From NCBI RefSeq assembly GCF_004152845.1, contig NZ_SEON01000012.1, forward strand, positions 1-64,000: a DNA stretch of 64,000 bases, given 5' to 3'. The position numbers were made by a program, and so were the translations under genes. This DNA comes from Sphingobium fuliginis (lineage in GTDB: Bacteria > Pseudomonadota > Alphaproteobacteria > Sphingomonadales > Sphingomonadaceae). Shown piece by piece: positions 51,761 through 60,167 of this stretch; the stretch's first letter is position 1; every line of letters begins with the position of its first letter. The notes beneath the pieces are model-generated. The model was not told the origin of the DNA. It searched no databases and worked only from the letters and a program-made list of their open reading frames with translations.

Positions 51761-52558
51761 TTACTTGCCCGTCCAGACCGGCTGGCGCTTTTCGAGGAAG
51801 GCCGCGACGCCTTCCTTCGCATCGGCGGAGTGATGCACCACGTTGCAGGTCATCGTCTCCAGCGTGATGAGCGAGTTGGTGTCGGCGTCCATGCCGCGAT
51901 TGACCGCCATCTTGGTCATCCACATGCAGAAGGGGCTCTTGTCGATCAGCGGCGCGCAGAAATCCTGGATCAACTGCTCGAGCTGATCGCTGGGCGCCGA
52001 GGCGTTGCACAGGCCCCATTCGACGCATTCCTTGCCGGACAAGAGCTTGCCGGTCAGCATCAGCTCCTTCGACTTGCGCATGCCGATATAGCGCGGCAGG
52101 CGATAGATCGGGCCAGCGCCGCCGAACAAGGCGCGGCGGATGTGGAAGTCGCCGATCTTGGCGTCGTCGGCGGCAATGCCGAAATCGCAGGAGATGAAGA
52201 GTTCGAACCCGCCGGCGACGGCATAGCCCTCGACGCAGGCGATGGTCGGCTTTTTCATGTTGTAGATCTTGTCATAGGTGCGCGCGGAGTCGATCGCGAG
52301 CTGAAGCGAGGTGCTGGTCTCGTGCAGCACCGGACCCACCAGTTGCCCGAGATCCGCACCGGCGCAGAAGGTGTGGCCGCGACCGCGGAACACGACGGCC
52401 AGCACCGAATCGTCCTCGGCCGCCTTGTCCACCGCCGCTTCAAGATCGCGCAGGAGCTGGGGGCTCACGCAATTTTTCACATGGGGACGGTTGAGCCAGA
52501 TCGTGCAGATGCCGTTGTCGGCCACTTCATATTGGATGACGTCCTTTTCCGGTTCCAT
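51761..52558 (-). CDS. Enoyl-CoA hydratase/isomerase family protein
   Basis: 265 residues. Crotonase fold: HTFCAGADLGQL (oxyanion-hole region 1), CVEGYAVAGGFELFISCDFGIAAD (region 2) and RRALFGGAGPIYRLPRYIG. The usual first catalytic glutamate position in the EVxLG segment reads FHIRRALFGG here, so it may be an isomerase, hydrolase or lyase rather than a plain hydratase. It is the second gene of the minus-strand operon, following the AhpD-like gene by 42 bp with AAGGAGAG in front of its start. Confidence 0.88.
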   Translation of the reverse strand: MEPEKDVIQYEVADNGICTIWLNRPHVKNCVSPQLLRDLEAAVDKAAEDDSVLAVVFRGRGHTFCAGADLGQLVGPVLHETSTSLQLAIDSARTYDKIYNMKKPTIACVEGYAVAGGFELFISCDFGIAADDAKIGDFHIRRALFGGAGPIYRLPRYIGMRKSKELMLTGKLLSGKECVEWGLCNASAPSDQLEQLIQDFCAPLIDKSPFCMWMTKMAVNRGMDADTNSLITLETMTCNVVHHSADAKEGVAAFLEKRQPVWTGK

Positions 52559-52600
52559 GTAACTCTCTCCTTGGCAAAGATGTGAAAAGATCGGTCGTTT

Positions 52601-53308
52601 TCAGCGGGCGATGCCGCCTTCTTCGGGCGGGGCAAGCATGCCGCCCACGGCCATCCAGGCGGCGATCCCCGCCGACGGAATGGCGCAGAGCACCGCTTCG
52701 GCAATTTCCTCGTCGCTCGCGCCTGCATTGCGCGCGCCGCGCACATGGGTCGCGGCCATGGGGCTGTATCCCGCCGCCAATATGGCGAGCAGAAGCAGTT
52801 CGCCATATTTGGGCGAGAGCGGGTTGGCGTCGATGCTGCCTCGCCGCATGAGATAATAGGCGTCCGCAGCCTGGGGCACGAGGCGCATCAACGCGCCGAG
52901 CGGCGCGGGGATGCTCCCCGCCCAATAAGCCCGGAAATTGGCCTCCGCCTCTCCCTCCGCCGCCATGGGCAGGGGTTGCGGCTCCGGCGCCTGGGCGTCG
53001 CCAAAACTGCCCTCGATGAGCTGCGCGAAATCGAGCGCCGCCGCCTCGCCGCGAAGGCTGGACAGCACGATAAGGCCTGCGGTCGCCTCCTTGGCGGTCA
53101 GGCCAAGCTTCACGCCGCGTTCCAGTTCCCGGCGCGCAAGGGGCAGATGGCGGCGATCGACGGCAGCCACCGCCGCGAACAGCGCTTTCAGGCGAGCCGG
53201 CACCGCGCCGTCCGACTCGATCACGGATCGGAAAATATCATATCCTGCAAGCGTGTACGGCGCATAGCCCTGCAACAGGGCGACATCCATGATTGGGCTA
53301 TTCGTCAT
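52601..53308 (-). CDS. Carboxymuconolactone decarboxylase / AhpD-like protein
   Basis: 235 residues from the ATG at 53308 (GAGGAGAG upstream). Two all-helical CMD-like repeats: residues about 30-95 (LKALFAAVAAVDRRHL, LTAKEATAGLIVLSSLRG) and about 150-225 (YGELLLLAILAAGYSPMAATHVRGA, GASDEEIAEAVLCAIPSAG). The AhpD C-x-x-C redox motif is absent from both, so a peroxide role is unlikely. It is the first gene of the beta-oxidation operon and is divergent from the acyl-CoA dehydrogenase gene across the operator region. Confidence 0.85.
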   Translation of the reverse strand: MTNSPIMDVALLQGYAPYTLAGYDIFRSVIESDGAVPARLKALFAAVAAVDRRHLPLARRELERGVKLGLTAKEATAGLIVLSSLRGEAAALDFAQLIEGSFGDAQAPEPQPLPMAAEGEAEANFRAYWAGSIPAPLGALMRLVPQAADAYYLMRRGSIDANPLSPKYGELLLLAILAAGYSPMAATHVRGARNAGASDEEIAEAVLCAIPSAGIAAWMAVGGMLAPPEEGGIAR

Positions 53309-53334
53309 CGCTTGCTCTCCTCGGTCCAGATGAT

Positions 53335-53430
53335 CGACCGACTGGTCGGGCGTCAACCAAAAATTTCTTCCCTGACCAGTTTGACAGCCGACCAGTCGGT
53401 CGACTACTTATCGCTCGACCGATCGGTCGG
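53335..53430. promoter_or_regulatory. Divergent promoter with three TetR-type palindromic operators
   Basis: CGACCGACTGGTCGG at 53335-53349; its exact reverse complement CCGACCAGTCGGTCG at 53388-53402; and CGACCGATCGGTCG at 53416-53429, a perfect 14-bp palindrome. A half-site GACCAGT lies at 53374-53380. All share GACCGAyyGGTC, typical of TetR-family sites controlling acyl-CoA catabolism genes. They lie between the starts at 53308 and 53490 and should repress both operons until a CoA-ester ligand is present. The regulator gene is not in this window. Confidence 0.82.
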
Positions 53431-53489
53431 GTGAGTATTAGAACGGGAGCAGGCCGGCTCGAATCCGGCGGCGTAATTGGAGCGGATGC

Positions 53490-54728
53490 GTGGATTTCGA
53501 ACAGTCGGCCAAATCCAGGGAATGGATGGAGCGCGTAAGGGCGTTCATGGAGGAGCACATCGTTCCTGCCGTTCCGGTCTATCACCAACAGTCCGCCGCG
53601 ATCGATCGCTGGACCGAAATCCCGCCCGTGTTCGACGAACTCAAGGACAAGGCGCGGGAGGCGGGGCTGTGGAACATCTTCATGCCGCCATCTGAGCATG
53701 ACGATGAATTTTTCACCAGCGTCGGCCTCACCAATGTCGAATATGCGCCGATCGCCGAACTGATGGGCCGGATTTCCTTCGCCAGCGAGGTGTTCAACTG
53801 CATGGCGCCGGACACCGGCAATTTCGAGGTGCTGCATCGCTATGGCACGGCCGAGCAGAAGCAGCGCTTCATGGTGCCGCTGCGTGACGGCCAGACCCGG
53901 TCCGCCTTCCTGATGACCGAACCGGCCGTCGCTTCATCCGACGCGCGGAACATCCAGACCGACATTCGCCGCGACGGAAGCGACTATGTCATCAACGGCC
54001 GGAAATGGTGGTCGTCGGGAGCGGGCCATCCGCGCTGCGACTTCTTCATCGTCATGGGCAAGACCGATCCGGACGCCGCGCCCTACCGGCAGCAATCGAT
54101 GATCCTGGTGCCGCGCGACACGCCGGGCGTGACGCTTGTGCGGCACCTCCCCGTCTTCGGTTACGATCATGCGCCGCACGGCCATTTCGAGGTGGCGCTG
54201 GAGAATGTGCGCGTGCCGGCGGAGAATATGCTGCTGGGCGAAGGCTGCGGCTTCGAGATCGCGCAGGGCCGCCTTGGTCCCGGGCGCATCCACCACACGA
54301 TGCGCAACATCGCGACGATGGAAGTCGCGCTGGAAAAGATGTGCCGGCGCCTCCTTTCGCGACGGGCCTTCGGCAAGGTCATCGCCGAACATTCGGTCTG
54401 GGAGGAACGGATCGCCCGCGCCCGTTGCGAGATCGAGATGGCGCGCCTGCTGTGCCTGAAGGCCGCGCATATGATGGATACGGTCGGCAACAAGGCCGCC
54501 CGCGCCGAAATAGCGATGATCAAGATCGCCGCACCGAAAATGGCGCAGCAGATCGTCGACGACGCGATACAGGCGCATGGCGGCGGCGGCGTCAGCGACG
54601 ATTTCGGCCTGGCGGAGCTTTGGGCGAACACCCGCATCGTGCGGCTGACCGATGGGCCCGACGAGGTTCATGAACGCCAGCTCGCCCGGATGGAACTCGC
54701 CAAATATGCGGAAGGCGCAGCGTCGTGA
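53490..54728 (+). CDS. Acyl-CoA dehydrogenase (ACAD10/11- and LvaC-like)
   Basis: 412 residues from a GTG at 53490 with GGAG upstream. Full-length fold: N-terminal helices, FAD/substrate motifs AFLMTEPAVASSDARNIQ and YVINGRKWWSSGAGHPRCDFFI, GRLGPGRIHHTMRNI, and C-terminal QAHGGGGVSDDFGLAELWANTRIVRLTDGPDEVH. The W-S-S-G-A and DGPDEVH forms are typical of ACAD10/11-type enzymes. The adjoining kinase-like gene (overlap of 4 bases, GTGA) matches the arrangement in lva operons and the fused mammalian ACAD10/11. It may eliminate phosphate from a 4-phosphoacyl-CoA rather than simply oxidise. Confidence 0.9.
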   Translation: MDFEQSAKSREWMERVRAFMEEHIVPAVPVYHQQSAAIDRWTEIPPVFDELKDKAREAGLWNIFMPPSEHDDEFFTSVGLTNVEYAPIAELMGRISFASEVFNCMAPDTGNFEVLHRYGTAEQKQRFMVPLRDGQTRSAFLMTEPAVASSDARNIQTDIRRDGSDYVINGRKWWSSGAGHPRCDFFIVMGKTDPDAAPYRQQSMILVPRDTPGVTLVRHLPVFGYDHAPHGHFEVALENVRVPAENMLLGEGCGFEIAQGRLGPGRIHHTMRNIATMEVALEKMCRRLLSRRAFGKVIAEHSVWEERIARARCEIEMARLLCLKAAHMMDTVGNKAARAEIAMIKIAAPKMAQQIVDDAIQAHGGGGVSDDFGLAELWANTRIVRLTDGPDEVHERQLARMELAKYAEGAAS

Positions 54729-55807
54729 GCGCCGCGCAGCCTGCCGCGACGATCGGCTCGAAGGTCGATGTCGCCGTCAACAGTGCGTTCGACGAAGCCC
54801 GACTTGCCGCTTATCTGGCGGGTCGGATCGCGGATTTTTCCGGACCCATGCGCGTCCAGCGGTTCGAGGGCGGACAGTCCAACCCGACCTTCCTTCTGTC
54901 GACGCGGGACCAAAGCTATGTCCTGCGGCGCAAGCCGGCGGGCGTTTTGCTGAAATCCGCCCATGCGGTGGATCGCGAATATCGCATCACCATGGCCCTG
55001 CACGAAGCCGGCCTGCCCGTCGCCGAACCGCTGCTGCTTTGCGAGGACGAGGATGTCATCGGCAGCATCTTCTATGTGATGCGCTACGTTCCGGGGCGCA
55101 GTTTCTGGGACCCGCTTATGCCGGGCCTAGACCGTGCGGAGCGCGCCGCGATCTATGACTCCGCCAATGAAACGCTTGCCCGCCTGCATCTGGTCGACTT
55201 CGCGGCGCTCGGGCTCTCCGACTATGGCAAGCCGGGCAATTATTTCGCGCGGCAGATTTCCCGCTGGTCGCGGCAATATGATGCGTCGCGCACCCGCGAC
55301 ATCCCGGAGATGGACCGGCTGATAGACTGGCTGCCCGGCGCGATCCCGCCCACGGAAGAGCGCACCACGATCATCCATGGCGACTATTCCTTCCACAACC
55401 TGCTGGTCCATCCGACCGAGCCGCGCGTATCCGCCGTCATAGACTGGGAGTTGTCGACCCTGGGCAATCCGCTCGGCGACCTCACCTACCATATGATGGA
55501 GTGGTTCAGGCCGGAGGGCGTGGACGTGCGCGGAACCCTGCGCGGCGCCGATCTTGCCGCGCTCGGCATTCCCACGGCCGAAGATTACGCCCGCCGCTAT
55601 TGCGAGCGGACCGGCCTTCGCGGCGATCCGACGCATCCTTTCTATCGCGCCTTCAACCTGTTCCGGGTGGCCGCCATTCTGCAGGGCATCGCCGGCCGGG
55701 CGCGCGACGGCGTGCAGACCGCAAGCAATGCCGCCGACATCGTCACACGGATCGAACCACTCGCCAAGGCCGCCTGGCTGGCGGCGCGGGAGGCCGGCGC
55801 AGTCTGA
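54725..55807 (+). CDS. Aminoglycoside-phosphotransferase-like kinase (ACAD10/11- and LvaA-like)
   Basis: 360 residues from a GTG at 54725. Protein-kinase-like fold: N-lobe SNPTFLLSTRDQSYVLRRKPAG (ATP-binding lysine), SIFYVMRYVPGRSFWDP hinge, catalytic loop IIHGDYSFHNLLVHP (H-G-D...N) and metal site VIDWELSTLGNPLGDLTY (D-W-E). No resistance role is expected in this setting. In human ACAD10/11 and in Pseudomonas putida LvaA, domains like this phosphorylate 4-hydroxyacyl-CoAs. The direct coupling to the dehydrogenase gene supports that function here. Confidence 0.9.
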   Translation: MSAAQPAATIGSKVDVAVNSAFDEARLAAYLAGRIADFSGPMRVQRFEGGQSNPTFLLSTRDQSYVLRRKPAGVLLKSAHAVDREYRITMALHEAGLPVAEPLLLCEDEDVIGSIFYVMRYVPGRSFWDPLMPGLDRAERAAIYDSANETLARLHLVDFAALGLSDYGKPGNYFARQISRWSRQYDASRTRDIPEMDRLIDWLPGAIPPTEERTTIIHGDYSFHNLLVHPTEPRVSAVIDWELSTLGNPLGDLTYHMMEWFRPEGVDVRGTLRGADLAALGIPTAEDYARRYCERTGLRGDPTHPFYRAFNLFRVAAILQGIAGRARDGVQTASNAADIVTRIEPLAKAAWLAAREAGAV

Positions 55808-55873
55808 TCTTCTGACAGGATGAAACGAGATTTCAGGGCGAAAGACAAAATGGCCCTAATCAGAGGGAGAGAG

Positions 55874-58762
55874 ATGATGACAAGGTTCAAGATTGGCCGA
55901 CTGGCGCTTCTTTCGGGATGCGCGTTTGCCGGGATCATCGTGCCGGCCCATGCGCAAACGGCGGCGACGGCGACGACCGAACCGCAGTCGGCGGAGGATG
56001 CCGCCGCGCCTTCCACGCGAGACATCATCGTTACCGGAACGCGCGTCGTGCGCGACGGCTACAACCAGCCGACGCCCGTCACCGTCGCGCCCACCACGGA
56101 GCTGGAGAAGGCGACCCCCACCAACCTTGCCGATGCGATCAACAAGCTGCCGCAATTCGCCAACTCGGTCAGCCCGCAGTCGAACAGCCAGTTGCAGGGC
56201 AATAGCGGCGAGCATGGCAATCTGCTCAACCTGCGCGGCGTCGGCCCGACGCGGGCGCTGATCCTGCTCGACGGCATCCGCGTGCCGCCCACGACATTCC
56301 GCGGCGCGGTGGACGTCAACACGATTCCGCAACTGCTGATCCAGCGCGTCGACGTCGTGACCGGCGGCGCATCGGCGGTCTACGGCTCCGACGCTGTCAG
56401 CGGCGCGGTCAACTTCGTCCTCGACAAGAAGTTCGAAGGCGTGAAGGGCGTCGCGCAGCGCGGCGTATCGACCCGCGGCGACCTCGGCAACTATCGCATC
56501 GGCATTGCGGGGGGCCTCAGCTTTGCGGGCGATCGCGGCCATATCCTCGCCTCGGTCGAGCGTTTTCACAGCGATGGCATCAAGCGCAGCGCGCGCATCT
56601 ATGGTGACGACGCCTATGCGGCCGTGGGTTCGGTCCCCGGGTCGACCGCCGCACCGGGCCGCGAGGCAAACCCGTTCATCTTCCTGCCGAACCTGCGTTT
56701 CACGACCAACGACTATAATAACGGCATCATCCTGACGAGCACCGTGCCCTCGCTCACCAATAATATCTTCCTGCCGGGCGGCGCGGTGCGGCCCATCCAG
56801 CGCGGCACAGCCACTGGTACGCCGGGCACCAATGTGGGCGGCGACGGCCTTTATATTCCCGGCTTCAACCAGTTGATCGCGCCGCTGACGACGACACAGG
56901 GCTTTGGCCGCCTGGCCTACGACCTGACGGACGGGCTGACGGCGCATGTCCAGGGCAGCTACTCGCGCAGCGTCACCAGCTACGATACGCAGGCCCAGTC
57001 CGTACTCGGCTTCCGCTTCTTCAGCGGCAACGCCTTCCTGAACCCGGCGGTCCAGGCGCAAATGGGGCCGAATGACAGCTTCACCGTCTTCCGCTTCATC
57101 GGTGAGCAGGGGCCGATCCCGACGCGGGAGGCGACCAATGCCTATCTCATCAACGGCGGCCTTGAATGGAACCTTGGCGGATGGAACGTCACCGCCGACT
57201 ACACCCATGGCAAGTCCGTCACCAAATTCGCCCAGACGCAGGTCGAGATTCCCAAGCTGGCAGCGGCGCTGGACGCGGTTCGCGGTCCGAACAATTCGAT
57301 CGTCTGCCGCGTTACGCTGACCAATCCCGGACTCTATCCGGGGTGCACGCCGCTCAATGTCTTCGGCGCGGGAACGCCCACGTCCGCCGATCTGCAAACC
57401 GTCCTTGGCGTATCCCGTTACCGCGCCATGAACACGACCGACGACTTCGTCCTGTCGGCGCGCGGGGATCTTTTCGAGCTTCCGGCAGGCCCGGTCACGG
57501 TCGCCATTGGCGGGCAATATCGCAAGCAGAAGCTGGACCTGACGTCCAATTCCGATCCCGCCGTGCCGGTGGACTTCACCGGGCTGCGGGGCATTCCGGC
57601 CAATCGCATGACCCGCTTCAACAACACCAATGTCGGCTCGGCCTTCGGCAAGCTGAACGTGAAGGAAGTGTTTGCCGAAGCGCAGGTTCCGGTATTCAAG
57701 GGCCAACCCTTCGCCGAGGAGCTGAGCCTCAACGGCGCTTTCCGCCTGACCGACTACAGCACCAGCGGAAGCGTCAAGACCTGGAAGGTCGGGGCGGTCT
57801 ACAAGCCGATCCAGGACGTGATGTTCCGCGTCACGCGCTCGCGCGATATTCGCGCGCCCTCGCTGTTCGAACTGTTCGCGGGCGTTCAGACTGCGCCGGT
57901 GAACTTCAACGACCCTCACACCGGCCAGCCGGGTTCGATCCGTCAATTCAGCGGCGGCAACCCCGACCTCGATCCCGAAACCGGCGACACGTTCGCGGCG
58001 GGCGTGGTCCTCAGCCCCAGTTTCCTGCCCGGCTTCGACGTTTCTGTCGATTATTACGACCTCAAGATCAAGGGCGCCATCGCCACGCAAGGGCTGAACG
58101 ATGTCGTCAACGAGTGCGAAACGTCGAACGGCACGTCGCCGACCTGCGCCCTTATCGAAAGGCCGCTGCCGTTCAGCGACCGGTCGGCCGCCAACTATCC
58201 GATTTCGGTGAGCCTCATCACGCAGAATATCAGCTTCCTGCGCACCAGCGGCCTCGACATCACCATGTCGTACCGGACCAAGCTGGGCGATGGCGAACTC
58301 ACCCTGCGCGCCTTCGCCAACTATCTGGACCGGTACAAGACGCAGACCAATTCCATCGCGCCGGTGATCGATTATGCCGGCCATGGCGTCAACAGCCAGA
58401 CCGGCTATGCCTATCCCAAGTTCAGGGGCACGCTCAGCGCCAATTACACCAATGGGGGCCTCACCCTGTTCGTGCAGGAATCGATGATCGGCAAGGTGAC
58501 CATCGGCAACCTCAAGAACGATCCGACGTCCTTTTATGCGGTCCCGGCGATCAAGCCGGTCTTCTACACCGACGCCACGGCATCCTATAAGTTCGACGTG
58601 CGCGGGGAGCCGGAACTGTTCGTGACGGCCACGAACCTGTTCGACCGCAAGCCGCCGCTGGTCGCCGCAGCCGCCGCGCCGGGCCTTCTCTATCCGACCC
58701 TGTTCACGCTCTACAACGTCGCCGGGCGCACGCTCACGGCGGGGGTCCGTTTCAAGTTCTGA
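55874..58762 (+). CDS. TonB-dependent outer-membrane receptor
   Basis: 962 residues from the ATG at 55874 (GAGGGAGAG upstream; the next Met is equally possible). Signal peptide ends IIVPAHAQ. The plug domain starts DIIVTGTRVVRDGYNQPTPV (TonB-box-like) and contains NLLNLRGVGPTRALILLDG and VDVVTGGASAVYGSDAVSGAVN. The barrel ends RTLTAGVRFKF with C-terminal Phe. The length and the DIIVTG box fit sphingomonad receptors for organic substrates. It should import the compound degraded by the flanking enzymes across the outer membrane, together with the MFS transporter. It lies 66 bp after the kinase gene. Confidence 0.94.
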   Translation: MMTRFKIGRLALLSGCAFAGIIVPAHAQTAATATTEPQSAEDAAAPSTRDIIVTGTRVVRDGYNQPTPVTVAPTTELEKATPTNLADAINKLPQFANSVSPQSNSQLQGNSGEHGNLLNLRGVGPTRALILLDGIRVPPTTFRGAVDVNTIPQLLIQRVDVVTGGASAVYGSDAVSGAVNFVLDKKFEGVKGVAQRGVSTRGDLGNYRIGIAGGLSFAGDRGHILASVERFHSDGIKRSARIYGDDAYAAVGSVPGSTAAPGREANPFIFLPNLRFTTNDYNNGIILTSTVPSLTNNIFLPGGAVRPIQRGTATGTPGTNVGGDGLYIPGFNQLIAPLTTTQGFGRLAYDLTDGLTAHVQGSYSRSVTSYDTQAQSVLGFRFFSGNAFLNPAVQAQMGPNDSFTVFRFIGEQGPIPTREATNAYLINGGLEWNLGGWNVTADYTHGKSVTKFAQTQVEIPKLAAALDAVRGPNNSIVCRVTLTNPGLYPGCTPLNVFGAGTPTSADLQTVLGVSRYRAMNTTDDFVLSARGDLFELPAGPVTVAIGGQYRKQKLDLTSNSDPAVPVDFTGLRGIPANRMTRFNNTNVGSAFGKLNVKEVFAEAQVPVFKGQPFAEELSLNGAFRLTDYSTSGSVKTWKVGAVYKPIQDVMFRVTRSRDIRAPSLFELFAGVQTAPVNFNDPHTGQPGSIRQFSGGNPDLDPETGDTFAAGVVLSPSFLPGFDVSVDYYDLKIKGAIATQGLNDVVNECETSNGTSPTCALIERPLPFSDRSAANYPISVSLITQNISFLRTSGLDITMSYRTKLGDGELTLRAFANYLDRYKTQTNSIAPVIDYAGHGVNSQTGYAYPKFRGTLSANYTNGGLTLFVQESMIGKVTIGNLKNDPTSFYAVPAIKPVFYTDATASYKFDVRGEPELFVTATNLFDRKPPLVAAAAAPGLLYPTLFTLYNVAGRTLTAGVRFKF

Positions 58763-58807
58763 TGGATTGCCGAACGGACTGCCCGCAAGGGAAGTTCGAT
58801 AGTCCGG

Positions 58808-58834
58808 GGAGGCTCGCCCAAAGCGGGCCTCCCT
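58808..58834 (+). terminator. Terminator-like hairpin after the TonB receptor gene
   Basis: GGGAGGCTCGC (58808-58818) pairs with GCGGGCCTCCC (58824-58834), 11 positions including one T-G pair, around CCAAA. TTCAAT follows. It lies 45 bases after the receptor stop and could reduce read-through into the transporter gene. Confidence 0.65.
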
Positions 58835-58865
58835 TCAATCCCGGAGCCATTCAAAAGGTAAACGC

Positions 58866-60164
58866 ATGAACAGCCCTCCCATCGGACTCACCGCCCCGCC
58901 GACGACCTCCGCCGCCGGGTTGCGCCGTACGATGCTGGTCATGCTGGGCCTGGTTTCGATGTTCAACTATATCGATCGCACGGTCCTGTCGGTGCTTCAG
59001 GAACCGATCAAGCGCGAACTGGGGCTAAGCGACGGCCAGCTCGGACTGCTGACCGGCCTTGCCTTCGCGCTGTTCTACGCGACGCTGTCCCTTCCGATCG
59101 CGCGTCTGGCGGATCGCTTCAATCGCCGCAACATCATCGCCGCCTCGCTCGCCACCTGGAGCGGCATGACGGCGCTATCGGGCCTGGCGACCGGTTTTGG
59201 CTCTCTGGTAGCCTTCCGCATCGGCGTCGCGCTGGGAGAAGCGGGTTCCGTGCCGGCTTCCCATTCCATCATCGCCGATTACTACCCGCCCGAAAAACGG
59301 GTGACGGCGCTTGCCCTGTGGGGACTGGCGCTCCCGGCCGGGATCATGCTCGGCTATGCGTCGGGCGGCTGGATCGCCTCGGCGCTGGGATGGCGTCTTG
59401 CCTTCGGGGTGATCGGCGTCGCGGGGCTGGCGCTGGCGCCGATCGTCCTGCTGCTCGTGCGGGAGCCTGCGCGGACGGGATCAGACCCTTCGATCCGAAC
59501 GGAAAAGGCGCCGCCCCTCGGCGAAGCCATGCGCTTCCTGTGGCGGTTGCGGACCTATCGCTACATGCTGATCGGCACGACCCTTCACGCCTTCGCCCAA
59601 TATGCGATGATGAGCTGGTCCGCGCCCTTCTACATGCGCGTCCACCACATGCCGCTTGCCGACGTCGCCTCCTGGCTGGCGCTGATGAACGGGCTGGGCG
59701 GCGGCATCGGCATCTATCTGGGCGGCCGCCTGTCGGACGCGGCGGGATCGCGCGATCCGGCGGGCCGCGTCTGGGTGAGCGCCGCCGCGATGCTCCTGAT
59801 GGTGCCCGCCGCGCTGGTCCAGTTCCTGATTCCTTCGCTGACCGCGTCGCTGGCGTTCGGCTTTATCGCGACCATGCTGATGTTCTTCTATTATGGCCCG
59901 ATCATAGGCGTCCCACAGTCCGTCGTTCCGCCGCGCATCCGGGCACTTACGTCGGCCGTGACCCTGCTGGTCTTCAATCTGTTCGGACTCGGTCTGGGGC
60001 CGGCGGTGACGGGGTTCCTCAGCGATTATCTGGCGGCGGCGGATGGGATGCACGACACATCGCTGCGTTACGCGCTTTCGGCTGTGGTGCTGTTCTCGCT
60101 CGCGGGCGCCGGCAGCATCGCCTGGGCATCCCGCTTCTACGCGGACGATCTCAAACGGCAGTGA
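58866..60164 (+). CDS. Spinster-like MFS transporter
   Basis: 432 residues, 12 predicted membrane segments. Motifs FNYIDRTVLSVLQEPIKREL (first helix), LPIARLADRFNRRNIIAAS (MFS motif A), FRIGVALGEAGSVPASHSII and FNLFGLGLGPAVTGFLSDYL are those of the Spinster-type MFS transporters that accompany sphingomonad TonB receptors. It should take the organic acid across the inner membrane. It is the last plus-strand gene of the catabolic locus and converges with the SDR gene (3 bp between stops). Confidence 0.92.
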   Translation: MNSPPIGLTAPPTTSAAGLRRTMLVMLGLVSMFNYIDRTVLSVLQEPIKRELGLSDGQLGLLTGLAFALFYATLSLPIARLADRFNRRNIIAASLATWSGMTALSGLATGFGSLVAFRIGVALGEAGSVPASHSIIADYYPPEKRVTALALWGLALPAGIMLGYASGGWIASALGWRLAFGVIGVAGLALAPIVLLLVREPARTGSDPSIRTEKAPPLGEAMRFLWRLRTYRYMLIGTTLHAFAQYAMMSWSAPFYMRVHHMPLADVASWLALMNGLGGGIGIYLGGRLSDAAGSRDPAGRVWVSAAAMLLMVPAALVQFLIPSLTASLAFGFIATMLMFFYYGPIIGVPQSVVPPRIRALTSAVTLLVFNLFGLGLGPAVTGFLSDYLAAADGMHDTSLRYALSAVVLFSLAGAGSIAWASRFYADDLKRQ

Positions 60165-60167
60165 GTC

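Noticed and set aside
54725..55807. Antibiotic-resistance aminoglycoside phosphotransferase
   Set aside because: The fold is shared, but the gene is coupled to an acyl-CoA dehydrogenase within a catabolic locus, which points to a metabolic kinase.
55856..58384. 842-codon minus-strand open frame opposite the TonB receptor
   Set aside because: The receptor frame has a signal peptide, plug and barrel motifs; the antisense product is Arg/Gly/Asp-rich without recognisable motifs, as expected in GC-rich DNA.
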